Part shown: positions 11,175-24,400 of the stretch, one piece after another | Layout: every line of letters begins with the position of its first letter | How positions within the stretch are numbered: the stretch's first letter is position 1 | Source of the DNA: Bilabrum cf. latius | Lineage: Eukaryota > Bigyra: Bicosoecida > Bigyra > Bicosoecida | Assembly (NCBI GenBank): GCA_965178125.1 | Contig: OZ237735.1 | Coordinates: 1,798,001 to 1,862,000, forward strand | Direction: 5' to 3' | DNA: 64,000 nt | Notes under the pieces: generated by a model | The model's database searches: none | Told to the model about the DNA's origin: nothing | What the model saw: the letters and a program-made list of their open reading frames with translations, nothing else | Program-made: the position numbers and the translations under genes

Positions 11175-14100
11175 TCAGACGACATGCCGGGCAGTTGCAC
11201 TCCCGTTACTCACGATCGAAGGGGGTCTTGGCGGCGATACTGCGCTTGCGGCTTGCGTGCGATACTGCTGCAGGTCAGTGAGGGCTGAGTCCAGGTTGTT
11301 GCCGGCTTGCTGGGCCAGCCCATGTTGGGCTGGAGCAGGGTGGCGGCTTGCGAACGGAGCACCGTCCAACAAAGGCATTCCGCTGACGTTGGCAGCTGCT
11401 CGCTACAGTAAGGCACTTGTCTCGGTCGTCACGGTCGGCCCGCGGCCCGCCGCACCGCTTTCACGGGAGTCCAGCATGCTTCCTTGCTGCTGCTACGGAT
11501 AGCTGAAGTCGCCTTCGATCGGCGGGGCAGGCTGCATATCATGCGCCAGCAGCGGCTCTCGATAGCCCTCGTCTCCGTCAGCAGGGGCCCTCTGGCTGCT
11601 GCGAGAAGCTGATGGCTGCCTCGCGTTCTGTTCTGATTGGCTAGCAGGTAGCGACCCACCATGCTTGCCATTCCAAGCGTACGCGTACCCGAATTGGCCC
11701 GGATTCCCGTTGCCATTGGCCACGGAGCCCAACGAAGCACTGGGTTCAGGCGTTGGCTAAACTGCCTGCTGGGAGGCGACTGACCGCAACAGACTCGCAA
11801 GCTCATGGAACCGCCCGTCATCCGTCTATTGCATTGCGCTGGAGATCTGCAACAGTCGAGCATGGGGTGAGTCAGCCGCATCAGCCACTGCTGGAAGTAA
11901 GGCCTGCTACCCGCGCCCTCGCGCAGCATGTTCGATCCTCTGGGCGTCCTGCTGTGCCCGAACGATCGAGGCCCGGCGAGGCGAGGCGCTCCTGGCTCGA
12001 TGTAGGCGGGAAGCGCGGGAACGCTACTGCTCTGCAATGGCACGCCTCTGCGCATTGTACTCGCTTCGCGAAATGTCGCCGTTGTCCAAGCGGTGTCGCA
12101 GTGAATCTAGCCTCGCTCGGACAGTGGTTGCGGTTCGTGGACCCCTGGTACGGGACCTAGACGAAGCCCTGCTGCCCACGCTAGCACCACCCGCCCTGGC
12201 GCTGTGCATGCTACCCGCGCGAGACCTGGTGCGCCCAGCAGGATGCCGCGGGGTGTTGCTACCGAGTGCCACCCGCCCCACGCTTTTAGACCGAGGTAGC
12301 CGCCGAGAGGCGGCCCTGTACCTTTCGGCCGTCTAGTCCTTCACCTCTGACTCCCGGTGCAGCTGTGCCTTTGTTTTGCGCAGATGGCGGGGGACGTGGC
12401 GCTGCTGTTCCTGCTGCGAGCCCGGTCGTGGCTGCAGGGAGTACCCGGGGCTGGCAGGCCTAGCCGCGTGCCGACTGTCCCGGGAGGCAGGCCGGCTGTG
12501 GCTGCGCGGGTGGCGAATTACCTGGCTGGCCTAGCGCTAGCGCCTAGGTGAGCTTCTAGATCGCTAGTGCATGCCTTGCGATGGAGTGTGCGGACGAGCG
12601 TGGGCAGCACCTGGTTGCGTAGCTTGCAGCTGCCTGTCTCGCGCTTGCTGGGCTGCAGCCTGCCGTTGCTTCGCAGCTGCCAGCTGCTCTAGAAGTAGCA
12701 AGAGCTGCTGTCGCTTATCTGCAGCGGAGTCAGGAGCTGGTTCTCCCTACTGTAACGCAGCCGAAAGACGCCTGGCGGCAGGTGGTCCTGCCCCTTCTCC
12801 GTGCAACTGGGCCTCGCCCCTACTCGCGGGGGCCTGCGGAGGTCTAGGCGCTGCTCGACGAGGAGGGAGGCCGTAATTTCGCTCGTCATGAGAAGGGGGC
12901 GGAGGCACCTGCAGGGGAACTGCACTCGCTGGTACTGCGGAGTTCTGCTGCTGGCTGCTGCTGGCTGCGTGCTGCTGCGGGGACATATCCGGTGTCTCGT
13001 GCGGCAGGGCAGAGGCCAGAGGGGAAGGGTGCAGGTTGTTGCCCTTTGCTTGGGCGCCTTCTGGTGGCGCAAACTGCGACGGACTGGCAGCTAGACCATC
13101 GGGTCCCGCAGTTCCACCGTCGGATTGGATGTCCCGCTGCTCCGGCTCCATCGCCTTCCTCCGCAGCCGCTTGATCCGCTACTCGATACCACGCAGGTCC
13201 ATGCCTGCCAGGTGCTGCCGCAGTTCCTGCACGGCATCAGACGCACACTCGTCCGCTCTGCTTGCGCTCGCATCCAGTTCTCCTCTCAGCAGAGTGCTTC
13301 CGCTCTGTGCCACATCGGGCTGATGTTGCGTCGCTCGCATCGCGGCCTCACCGGCCCTCAGCACTGCCGCCGCTGCTTCGGGGGTGGAGGCATCGAGCGA
13401 GCCGTTTTCATGTAGCTGTGGATCAAAGCTGCCCAGTGCAGAGTCAAACACTGCGTGGTCTTTTGACTACGTGCTTCCTAGTGCCTCACGCAATTCATCA
13501 GTCGCACCGCCGGCTCCTCTAGATATCCGAGCAAACACAGCTACGATTCGGTGAGATTTCGCCGCATCATCGGCATCGATACGCAAAACTTGCTTCCGGT
13601 CATTGTCTTGAAACTTGTCGTGGGTATCAAGCAGCCTTACCAATGCTCCTTCTCTTGTAGACGCCGGATTCATGGGATCAATGGGGCCAACATCACGCGG
13701 AGCAATTCCATGTAGCACGGCCTCCTGCAAGACCATTGCAGCTCTTCCTACAGCAGCTCTAGCGTGCCGGCTTGATGCAAGATCAACGAAAGTGGAAGAT
13801 TTTGCGGTCTGTAGCAGAGAGGCTAGGGATGCTGCCAAAATCCCAGCACGTTTCTGCTGAGCCTGCTCTGATTGCTGCACACGCGCTTTGCGTTTCGCGG
13901 CATCCTCAACTTGAGCCATGGACTATCGCAATTTTCCAACCAACCTCTAAAGAAACTATGACGTGTCGTTCAAGTCTTCTTGGACAGCGTCGATCAAAAG
14001 CGATTCGCCGGCAGCAATTTGACGACTTGCTGTAGCTTCCGGCGAGATGGGCATTCGGGCTCGGCCTGCCAACACGCTCTTCCCGTAATCAATGGTTAAA

Positions 14101-14342
14101 TTCTTAGGGCTAGCATCAGTTGTACGTCTTCGCTCAAGACTGCTGACGGGCCCGGGATCCACATGCTAGCTTCGCCCTCCACTTGGTTGCTCCTTCGTCT
14201 CTCCGCCTAACGCGGCGCGCTCGGCAACAAAAATTGAATCAACTCGTTTGGCAGCTCCATGTGTTGGCAACGGAACTGATGGTCTCCTTGGGCCCCGGGC
14301 GTGCCCATTGTGAGGTGGCTCTCCGACGGATACAGCTCTCAT
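11175..14342 (-). CDS. Unrecognised low-complexity protein with Arg/Ser- and Gln-rich parts
   Basis: One frame from ATG 14342 to TGA 11175 gives about 1,055 residues once TAG is read as Gln; under the standard code it would be more than a dozen fragments. Residues about 130-290 are Ala- and charge-rich and predicted helical (SMAQVEDAAKRKARVQQSEQ, then ASLASLLQTAKSSTFVDLAS). The middle is Pro/Gln/Ala-rich. A basic Arg/Ser region follows with many RSRS-like runs. The segment LDSLRHRLDNGDISRSEYNA resembles a short SHOCT-like helical hairpin. The C-terminus is Gln-, Ala- and Ser-rich. I do not recognise the family. The RS-like composition would fit a nuclear RNA-associated or scaffold protein, but that is only inference. 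U2A' lies downstream-adjacent on the same strand, 244 bases away. Confidence 0.5.
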
Positions 14343-14585
14343 TTGCTGCAACAGCGTTAAGTTCTTACTCTAAACAAGTGTTTCAATTCAGTTTAGTTTT
14401 TGCCTGTAGACTAGATATCAAAGCGTCGGATGTGCGAGCGAATCAAGGAAGGATGAGTCCCACCGGATCGATCTGCGAAGATGAAGACTGCCAGTGATGA
14501 AGTCGGTGCATGGTGATGGGCCAGACGTACTGGCAGCCAGGCCGGTACGATAAGGCGTGGGGTGGTAAATAACACAATTCAATCT

Positions 14586-15543
14586 TTATGTTTCTGTCTC
14601 CATTTCAACCTGTCCCAAACCATCCCCTGCCGCAGTGCCGCCAGATCCGTCACCACCACCTGTGGCTGATGGTCCCCCAGAGCTGATGTTGGACCCCATC
14701 TTCTTCAACAAAGCTGGTGGTAGCTTGCCTGACTTAAGTGCGGCTTCGATAGCTTCGACCTCAGCCGCAGAGCTGGCGGCTTCAATCGCCTGCTATACTT
14801 CCGCGAGCTGCTCTGCCGACAAGCTTAAAGGCTTTTCGCTTGCAGCTGCTCCAGAGCTCGCAGAGCTGCTTGAACCATCCACCGCTCTTTGAGCAGCGGC
14901 CTGAACCATGAACTGCCTTGCACGAACAACTGCCGCCAGCAGCTTCTTGCCTTCTGGCGACTTGAAGTGCAGAGCAGCAGCTTCTCGCTCCGCAGGATGC
15001 ACTTTCTGAAAGTCAAGAACCTTTAGAGCAGGTAACATATTAACTACAAAAGCACGGTAATGGGGCCTCGTTGTGACCGGGTTCTTTACCAAAGATAGGA
15101 CCTACAAGTTCTTTAATCTTGCCAGCGGCAACAAGTCGCTCAGAGTACCTATCCGATTACCTGTTAGCACCAGCGTGTGCAAATTAGGCACACTGGGTCC
15201 GATATTTTTAGAAATTCTGGAAATCCTATTGTTCGCGAGAAGCAAAGTCCGCAGTCGAAGCAATCTGGGCAGGTTCTCAAGTCTGCCGATAGAATTCGCA
15301 GTCAGGTCGATGCAGTCAAAGCCGTCCTTTGTGGCCCCCAAATTTTCAATTGTGTCGACATTGATTTCTGCGAACAGATGGATAGCTCGGACTGTTAGAA
15401 ACGCAAGCTTTGACACAAGCTCAACAGCACGTCCCAAAAAACAAGAGAGCCGAGAATGCCTTACCCCGCAAATCAAGCTCCCACTCTTCCAAGGGATTGA
15501 ACCTTGCGTCCGCAGACATTATCAAAGAAGCTGTTAGCCTCAT
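14586..15543 (-). CDS. SNRPA1: U2 snRNP A' (leucine-rich repeat spliceosome protein)
   Basis: Binds U2B'' and U2 snRNA stem-loop IV in the spliceosome. Exon 1 (15543-15465) starts ATG and reads MRLTASLIMSADARFNPLEE, then WELDLR, the family N-terminus. Exon 2 (15391-14586) continues with IENLGATKDGFDCIDLTAN, LRR units (LRTLLLANNRISRI, LHTLVLTGNRIGTL), and the hallmark VLSLVKNPVTTRPHYRAFVV and LPALKVLDFQKVHPAEREAA. Joined length is 294 residues, close to the family's roughly 255 plus a Gly/Ser-rich tail. Two in-frame TAGs encode Gln (LKNLQVLSL; AEVQQ/AIEAAS region). The gene ends in TAA at 14586-14588, one of the clear cases of TAA as a stop. Identification is firm. Confidence 0.93.
15392..15464 (-). 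other. Spliceosomal intron in U2A' gene (73 nt)
   Basis: Begins GTAAGG after the codons for ELDLR and ends TTTCTAACAG. Removing it joins the conserved N-terminus to the first leucine-rich repeat in frame. Supported by homology on both sides. Confidence 0.88.
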
Positions 15544-15664
15544 TACAGCAGCAGTTCACAGCGTAGTATGTCAACAAGGACCAGTAAGAAGGTGACGAAC
15601 TCCAGGATAATTGAGGATGAGAACCAATGATGCGGAGTGAACGGCAGGCGCTGGGCTGCTCAGC

Positions 15665-16072
15665 TCAGGCCACGAGGCCTAAATGGGTTCTACTTGTCGG
15701 ACATGTGTAGTAATCAATATACCACTGCAGTAGACATATCGCATGGATAGTCACCCAGCTAGTGGTTCGAGCTGCAGCGCCAGCAAGAGCTTGATTGAGG
15801 CTTGCCTCCTGGAGGGGGGTAGCAGACCGTGCAGTGATTTTGCGTTGTGTTCGTATATATCTACGATAGAAGCTGACTGATCTCTCGATGAATCGACCAA
15901 AGCTGTTGTTCACAAACGCCTTGTGAGTATTTCCGCAAAACGCACGCGGAAGACTACCCACAGGAAATGCACTCGGAAGAGGACATGAAATGGGTACGGT
16001 TCCCAAACGACAATATTTCGCTACACTCGATGGCGACTAGGCAAAAAACACCTTTTCTCGGGAACTTTCCAT
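15665..16072 (-). CDS. Small hypothetical protein (135 aa)
   Basis: Open from ATG 16072 to TGA 15665, with one in-frame TAG (MESSREKVFFAQSPSS). The middle is basic and helical (FIERSVSFYRRYIRTQRKIT) and is followed by a hydrophobic stretch WVTIHAICLLQWYIDYY that may be one membrane segment. The size, basic N-terminal half and single hydrophobic segment would suit a small mitochondrial inner-membrane subunit, but no family is recognised. It lies just upstream of U2A' on the same strand, about 120 bases away. A chance ORF cannot be excluded, though the code-consistent read-through and the sharp drop to AT-rich DNA just upstream favour a gene. Confidence 0.4.
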
Positions 16073-16121
16073 TGTGTGTACAAATGAGACACATACAGCA
16101 AATTTTTGTAGTCAATACTGG

Positions 16122-16460
16122 TTAGTTTTGCGATTTGTCGGGCCCTGTAGCAAACTCATATGTGATTGTAACTTTAGCCGGACACTTGTATTCGGCGCAT
16201 GTATACAAATGATGTTTGTTGTCTTTTTCGCGGTTTCTGACTTTCCGTCCCTGAAATTCTATATAATACTTTACAGGTATTGCGAACAAACTAGCTTTCT
16301 CTCGTTGCTTTTCGTCAAATTGCGCTCGTTGTGCCTTACCTATTTTTAAAAACGGGTTCAGTACATCTGATATCTGCGCTCGAGCTGCATTGGCCGCGCT
16401 TCTTTGTTGATGAGTTACAGTTGAATCAGAACAATTTTCCAACATTATTATCATAATCAA
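16122..16460 (-). pseudogene. Possible zinc-finger/transposase N-terminal remnant
   Basis: A 112-residue frame ending in TAA. Its C-terminal part YYIEFQGRKVRNREKDNKHH followed by LYTCAEYKCPAKVTI resembles the start of FLYWCH or MULE-type zinc-binding domains (a Cys pair followed by an Ala-Lys beta strand), but the His pair expected downstream is not in frame. The location in AT-rich, otherwise empty DNA suits a decayed transposon. Recognition is weak. Confidence 0.25.
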
Positions 16461-18249
16461 AATACGAATTATATACCTTCATTTGTTTATTTGTTTCTTG
16501 TTAATATAGCCTGCACTTGACTGATCCAAGCACCGTTCGAACGCATGATACAGTTCTAGCACAGCACGTCCGAATGCTCACATTCATTTTGATAACGCCA
16601 AAATTGTATTTCTCAATTGCTTTCTTGATCATATTTCATGAATCAATTTAAAAGGCAAACACAGCAGTTCAATTGATAATTACATAAATTATTTATAGCA
16701 TCCAACTTACATACAATCTGACAAATCAATTGGATTCCAAAACAAAAGATCTTGATCGAGAGATGTCAATAATATGCAGAGAATGTGATAAATGATTCTT
16801 TTTAATGAGCAGTAAGGAGTGTCTACAGCGTGCTAGCTCCAATTTCGCAAGAAAGTTGAAATCTGTGATCCGAATCAAATAACTTTAATAGTACCACGAC
16901 GCTCATATCGCAATCTTCTGGTGGTGGTGTTATTTGATTATATATAAGTTACACTTTCAGTATTTGTTGACCATGAAGCTCACTATCGATGTTCGAACTA
17001 TATAAAACCGATGCATCCACTTTAAAGTTCTTGGAACCAATCAATCTCAACTTGCAATAACAAGCTTGACTAACCAAACCAATGAATATTCTTAACCTTG
17101 GAACAGTATTGCATCAGTTTCAATGATAATACAACTTGTTGCTACTTATTTAATGGCGAAAAAGCCTTGTCGCGGAATTTTGTACAGTCCCTATCCATAT
17201 GGAGCAGTTCGAAAGCCCCAAACTTCGAATGGTATAGGCGCCGTATGCTGATCAGTTTTGGACTGTGAGTGCGACGTTAAATCGCTAGTTTCAATTTCAA
17301 TTTCATGTTCATGTACGGAACAAAATGCTTTGTTACTACCATTCATGCGGTTGACTATCATCATGTTGTAGGTACACCACTTGATACATTTTTTAAGCGA
17401 TTTGCAGCACGATACTTCCAATTAAGGCTTTTGTCGCTTCCTTAACATCACGATTCTTTCGCAGTACTGAGACAGAACATACACGAGACGTTTAAATCGT
17501 GAAACGAGGGGCCGCTTAGGCGATGTGTAACAAAGATTATCTATCGTAGCGGTCGGGTATAGTCCCATGGGGTATTTGTATTTTACTTCCCAGAGAATGG
17601 CAAGCAGTCAGCAGATGAGGCCGTAGCTAGACTCGATGTCGAGAACTTTTTGCTTTGCCGGCCTTCCCGCTCACTCATGTACGCAGTCATCATGTGATAC
17701 AGTGTGCAATAGACTACATGAATTAAGTTGGCTACAAAAATGGATAATGAACAGCCCATAACGTCCAATCGTACAGATACGAACATTGCTATTTGTTTTT
17801 GTCTCCGGCTATACTTTAGCACCATGAGTATTGTATCGGTATCTATAAACATGATCAAGTCAACAGAAAATAGACTTGATTCGAAATGCAGCCGAAACTC
17901 GTTTATCATCAGCAAATGAAGTCAAGCTCCACATACCGACTGTTCTCTCCCTCAAGAGATAGTATCGACAAGAAACCAGCGGACTGGCGCCGCGCACAGC
18001 AATGTATATAACATTGAACGGAGCGCCTGATCACAGTCGCACATCAGCATCGAATACATGCGTCTTAGGAATCTGAGATCAAATCTAGTATTTTTAGGCT
18101 ATGGCGAGGTAATCTAAGAAGCAATCCGATTCCACGAATTGGTTCTGAAATTCCGCCAGTCGATAGCACCGAACCAAAATGCTCGATGTACTAACATTGA
18201 TGCCCACCTCACAAATGGTTAATTTAGTACACCCAGAAATCCAACAGAA

Positions 18250-18305
18250 CGAGTTGCCATCAATTCGGCAATGGTACTAGGCAATTTCGAATTGATGGCA
18301 ACTCG
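18250..18305. repeat. Perfect 18-bp inverted repeat (hairpin) with 20-nt loop
   Basis: CGAGTTGCCATCAATTCG at 18250-18267 is exactly reversed and complemented at 18288-18305. It lies about 120 bases past the stop codon of the HECT ligase gene, so it could be transcribed in its 3' region, or be a mobile-element relic. Confidence 0.75.
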
Positions 18306-18422
18306 GTGTGTTGATCGTATTTATATCTATATTTGACGTTGACGATTGTACATCAGAAAGCTACTAAAATATGTACTGATCTCAGTCACTCTAAAATACA
18401 TGCACAAGAAATTAAAGTCTCA

Positions 18423-21400
18423 TCAGGCGATAAGGAAAGCATCCATACCCCAGTTGATGGCTGTTAGAATGCTCTTTCTCATTACCTTATCACTGGAGTA
18501 CGCTGGCATTTCAACCTGGAAGAAGCACGTGTGGCCAATGGGTAGCTGATCGTCCCCCCCATTGCGTTTTGTGAACTTGAACGGCTTGGTCCACTTGCCT
18601 CGAGGAAGTCTTGAACGCCCCCATGCGAACCGAATGAATTTGGACCTTTCTTCTTCAGACAGCGTCGGGAATACCCTCCAGAACATTTTGCACGCTTTGT
18701 CGTTCTTGTCATACCCGTGGTAAGTTGTGTGCTTCTTGAGTTCCTCCACGTCAATGTTTGGATCGCCACACACGTACGCCTCTAGCTCGTTCCACCGGCA
18801 CAACCTAAGTACCCGCAAGGGGACTACCTCGACGAAGCCTTGACGCAATGAGTATAGCTGTCTGTCCAGCTCGTGCGTCTTGTAGTGCACAGCTAGCCGT
18901 GCATAGCGAGGGAGATCCTCGGGCTTCACCCCTTGTGTGGACCCGCCCGGGATCAGGTCAACGTCCTCCCCGAGGATGGAGCGCACCGAGAAAAACCGCG
19001 ATTTACTTGCATCTGCTACACCCCCAGCTCCACTAGCAGCGGCATCAGCCGAAGATCCCGTTGCTGCAGCAAGTGCAGCTGCGGCTGCCGCCTCTTCAGC
19101 CGATCGCCCGCTCGCAGCCTTCGCATCCGAGACCAGCTCCTTGAGGAACGCACCAGTCGTCTCATCGATGGCATCTACGTCCTCGACATTCACTGCCTCG
19201 CTCGTGAGGTACTTCCACACAATGGACGGCAGCTGTGCAGGCAGCGACATTTTGAACCGCATCGAGATGCCTAGCACCCGGCCCAGGAAGTGGAACATCC
19301 GAAGAAGGCGGGGAGACGTGTGCGTCGGATTCGGCACAAACTTGTCAAGATTCATCCCTTTGCCCGTGCGCGAGTTCGGGCAGGGCACAAGGAGGTTCAG
19401 ATTCTTCGAGAAGACGTCTTCTATGATGCGCGTGAGCGACTCTCGGAATAGGCCGCCCCAATCCAGGCCGTCCTCGCCCTTGTACGACACCTCGAACAGG
19501 CGGTCCCTGTGGTCGAGCTTCTGCCGGAAGTGCACGCCCCTGACCCGGTCCAGCTGCTCGAAGGCCTGCACGAACACGCCCTAGTTCATGGAGGGGTCCA
19601 CGATCCCGGCATCCTGCATCTGGAAGGCCTTGGTGTTGTCCAGCTCCAGCCCGAAGTTCTTCTGGCGGTCCACGAAGCTCCCTTCGATGACCGCTTCGAC
19701 AAGTCTCGCCTTGGCATCAGGGAAGATCGCGTGGCTCATGTGGCGAAGCCTCGAGCCAATGGACCAAGCACTATGTGCGTCCGAACCCCCGCTGCTGGAG
19801 CTGCCGCTCTCTGACATGTCCACGAACTCAATGCACTACGCCAGCCTGCGGTTCAATTCTTGCAGTAGCACGAACCGTGCTCTGACGTCTTTCTCATTCA
19901 TGTCTCCGATGAGCGGGTAGCGTTCCTTCATCTCGGGCTTGACGACGAACTCGGGAGGGCTCAGCTCGATCATGCTCTTGGACTTGCCCTGGGCTAGCTG
20001 CGAGGCATAGCGCACCAGCTGCTCGTCCATGGGAGGTGCCCAGGTACCCTGTGCCATCACAATCGTCGCGAAGTCCTTGCTGGACACTCGTTCGATCGCC
20101 ATCGGGGTCGTTGTCGTGCTAGCATAATGCGCCACCACCGTAGATGTGATGTGGTCGGGCATTCGCGAGTTGGAATGCAAGCAGGACACCATGTCATAGA
20201 CGTCCACTAGCTGCTGCAGCAGACCCAACGAACTCGCCTTGGCTGCCTAGAAGGCCGCCACAGGGACCTTGAGCACCAAGTCGCCCATGCCAAAGAGCCC
20301 TGAGCGAGTGAAGTCCTCGTTCACGTTCACAGGCCGGGCCGGAGGCTCCTTCGAGCCCGAGTCCACGATCCTCCTGGCCCGCTGCGCAAGGACACACATC
20401 TGCACGAGTGCCTGCAGCTTTGGCGGAACCTGGATGGCAGACTCCGCTCGCAACTTCTCACATTCCCTCACGACACCGGCGCTGATCGCGTCGAAAGCAG
20501 GGAATGGTGGGGGCGAATCCCGGGGGAATGCGCCAGGATCTGACAGAAGCTGCGACAGCAATGAAACGATGTTCTCTTTGAACGGGGCGCCCTGCGTCTG
20601 CAGGTAGTCGACGAGCGCCCCCACGATGACGCTGCTGTGGACAGCCTGCGCGGTCCCTGCGCCCTTGCCTTGTGCCAAGAAACGGAGCAGCCAGGCTGCC
20701 CATTCCAATGAGGCGTCCTGCAGCACGCTCCGCTCCGACAGCCACTGCATGCCCCGCAGTGGTGCCACCACAAACCGAAAGCCAAACGAACGTTCTGCAT
20801 CTGACCCTTCCGGCCTAGCTGTGAATCGATAGGCCACGCGGTCTGACTATATGGTGATCTCGCCAATTTCAGAGACTGCCGTGCTCGAGTCTATCTTCCG
20901 GATGACCTGCCCCTTAGGGCCGAATAACCTCAGCTGAGCCCCGGCACCGAGCGAAGTCGCAGGATCGAAGCCAACAACGATGCCACGAGCCCCCTCGATC
21001 ACCACTTCACCAGGATAGTCGCATCGCTGGAAGTATGGGTGCAGAGACTCGACCACACGGGCGTCTTCGAAATCAGCTGGCTTCGTGGACTCTCTCACAT
21101 TCCAGGCACAGTCGTCCAGTAGAGTGTCCGCAAGTCCAGTCGCGGCGGCGCCACCGGCCCCGCTTTGGGCTAGCTGTGAAGCAAGGCTGCGGCGCAACAG
21201 CGCAGCTGCTGACTGCAGTCGGCTCGAATCCCGGTGCAACGTGGCCGTGGTGCCAGTCAGTTGTTCTGCCTTAATAAGCCTTCGCAGCGTGCTTTCCACC
21301 ACGAACAGGAGCGGTGATGGTTGCGTATCCTCTACTTGAGCATCGTCACCGTTGAAAATTGCGGAGGCCTGTTCCAGAGCGTGCTCGGATGCAGCGATGA

Positions 21401-24400
21401 AGCGAGTCAGGCAAACCATCTGTGCGGGACCACCGAGCTGGTTCGTTGACAAAACCACGGTGCTGGGCCAGTTGAGGAGCAGCGACAGCACAGCGCGCCG
21501 AGCGGACCTCGTTGCAATGGACTGCTCCGTGTCTGCGCATAGATCACTCACGCTCTCCGGTGTGGCTAGCGAGGTGCCATACATTGACTCCATAGACCGC
21601 AGCATTCCAACCGGGATTGGAACGCATCTGGCAGTGCCTGACAGAGGGTCCAGAAAACGGACACCTAGCATGTTTCGCCGTGCGGTGTCCCGGATCACTG
21701 TGCCGATCGGCCCCAGACCTGCCAGCAGCAGGCGTCTGCCGTCGTCTCGCGAACCAGGCCTGCACAATGCAACCACAGGGGTACCATTGTGGATATGCGC
21801 TCCAGCGGCCGCTCCGGCTGCAATGGTGATCGAGTCTAGCATTGTCTCGTACCCACCCATTGCCGAGGACTCTGTCGCGGTGGAGCTGCGGTCCTGCCCG
21901 GACTGGTCCTGAGCACCGCCCCGACCATCAGTGGCTCCCGATGCACCGCCGGCAGCGGCACCTCCTTCGGCTTCAAGCCTGCGGATCACAGAGCGAATCG
22001 CAGCCCCCATGCCACGGCCCCCGCTCCCAGCAGCAGAGAGCATCCGCAGGTGCTCAATCATGCCCTGCCGACGGCTCCCACCGCCGGCAATAATTTGCTA
22101 GAAAAGGCGATCAACCAGCGCGGGGTCAGCCACATCGTCCTCCCCGTCTTCACCAGAAGCACTTCCTCCAGATCCGGCCCCTGCAGTTGGGCCTCCTGAC
22201 AGCCCAGCAGCCTCAAGAGCAGACCTTGGGTCCCGTACTGCACCTGAAGTCTTCTTGCGATGAGCGCCTCGCACAGCTGCCACGGCTGAACTCCGAATGG
22301 ACTCATCCGAAGAACCACCTGACGACTCGTCCTTGAGCTCCGGATCCTTCTGGTACTTGACGCCCTCCTCCATGACCCACGTGGCGGCGGCATCGCGGTT
22401 GTCCTGGAACATTTCCAGCGCTCGATAGCACAGCCGAGGGGGCAGACCGGAGATCTGACCCATCTCTCGGGCAATGTTCAGCCTAGGATCCGAATCATCT
22501 CCAGACTGAGCCTCCTGCATGCCCCCTCCTTCCACGAAGGTGGCTGCGCCGCCCGCGAAGAGCCAGTTCGCAGCTTCATCCATCTTGTCTTGGTGCAGCT
22601 CAAGCGCTTTGATGGCGACCGGAAGCTCGCACTGCGTGATGCTTTGCAGTTCCCTGGCGACGGTCTCACGGTCCATCTCTTCCTTGGTCTTGGCTGAGGA
22701 ACTAGAGCGAGCATAACCGCGCTGGCCAGCCAGTTGCACCCCCGTGGCAGCATCGATGAGCCACATCTTCAGCTGCCGGCCTCGATACTGCAGCCAAGTC
22801 ATCTCCACAAAGCCCGGCAAGCCAATCGGGTCCAAAGCCGTCGATACGAGCGACCCTAACAGCCCGCTATCAAGGATAGTACTAGCCACCTTGGGTTGAG
22901 TCACAATGGCCTGCAACGCCTGCACCGCCTTGCTGCGAAGCTGATGCCGCCACAGCTTCCCTACTCCCAAATCTCTGTCCTCAGAAGCAACCAGGCTTCT
23001 GAATGCCTCCACCAGTGAGGGCTCCAGTGGGAAAGCGTCAACAGGCGCGTGGGCAGATGAGACCGGCAACACATCTGTCACGCTGAGTTGCTCGACAGTG
23101 ACGGCACTATACGAGGCGCCCCCCTGTGCGACACCTGGGCCCTGTGCGGAAGCACCACGAGCCTGCTGCAACGCAGCGTCGCGTTCGGAATCGAACACAA
23201 CGCCAACTGTCTTGGACCCGAACCTGTACTCGATAACGGTAGCCTCACCTGGCACCTCGTGCAACAACCTGGCTAGTTGCTGCTTTGCCGCATCTGCCAC
23301 AGAGGAGCCCGAGCTGGCCTCGGCATCAGATCCGAGAGCAGCAGCTGCCAGTCCCAGCGCATGCTGGATCACGCCACTGCCTCGCAGACCAATACGTCCA
23401 CCGACCCGCAGCACTTCAGCGTCGCCTCCCACGACGCAAAACGCAGCGCATGCAACCGCTACAATCGCCCGATACTTTTCGATCTCCAGGATCCCGCCAG
23501 CGGCTGACGCAGTCCCGTCAGCTGGTGAAAACATGCTCGCTTGACACAGCCGGGCTTGCCCGCTGCTGTCGTCCGCAGGCACACCTTGCCGGTCAATCAA
23601 TGCTGCTGCACGCCTGATGGCCCCCATCGTCGCGACTCGCGCACTGTTGGCTAGCTCCAGTTGTGAACTGCAGCACAATCGCCGGAGCATTGCGATCACA
23701 TCAGAGCCCAGCGCTGCCCTACAATAACCGGCACCGACGCCATGCACTTCAGTGTGAGTGTGGCCCGGGCCTCGACCTGCCACTTCCTGCGACAGCCGAT
23801 TCGGAGTCTAGCAGTACTGGAATGAAGCAATCCGGAACATGAGTCCCAGAAAACTCTGGGGAGGCGACCCGCAATTGGCAGCATCGGACCACACGTTCGC
23901 GGGATCGATTGCCGCAGGTGCATCCATGCCGAATACGGCAGTGGGGTCCCTTGCAGAGGCAAAAAGCTCAACCTCCTTGCAAGCATCAAAAGTGAGGGTG
24001 TTAGCCTTCTCTAGGCCCACAGCCTCGATAGTACTCTCCACGAGATGCAGGGCAATACGTCTGATTCTGAGAGATCCTACGAGCAGGTACTTAAATAGGA
24101 TGCTGCTGCCCTCCGCAGCGAGCCAGGACAGGGATATGCCCTCCGCAATGAGAACACTCAAATTCTACATGCACTCGTACGCATGCTCCTCAGCATGGTC
24201 CAGTTGCAATGAAGTCGGGCGTAGCGGGTCCCCACCTGCTTCAAGGCGTTTCTTCGGAGCGGCGCCATCCCGTCGGATTTCTTGCGTAAAAACACTGATA
24301 CACCCGCGCAGATCGCCTAGCATCATCTGAGCAGCAGCCTGCCCCAAATCGTGCATCATTGACGCGTGCATGACCTTCTCCGCCCCTGCTGCCGAGCTTC

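Larger units (their letters stand above)
16073..18422. other. AT-rich gene-poor stretch
   Basis: About 2.35 kb clearly richer in A+T than its neighbours. No long frame survives on either strand even with TAG read as Gln; the longest pieces (17583-17915 and 17191-17421, minus) look like chance or decayed ORFs. It contains one transposase-like remnant (16122-16460) and a perfect hairpin (18250-18305), listed separately. I see no tRNA or other RNA gene. Confidence 0.5.
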
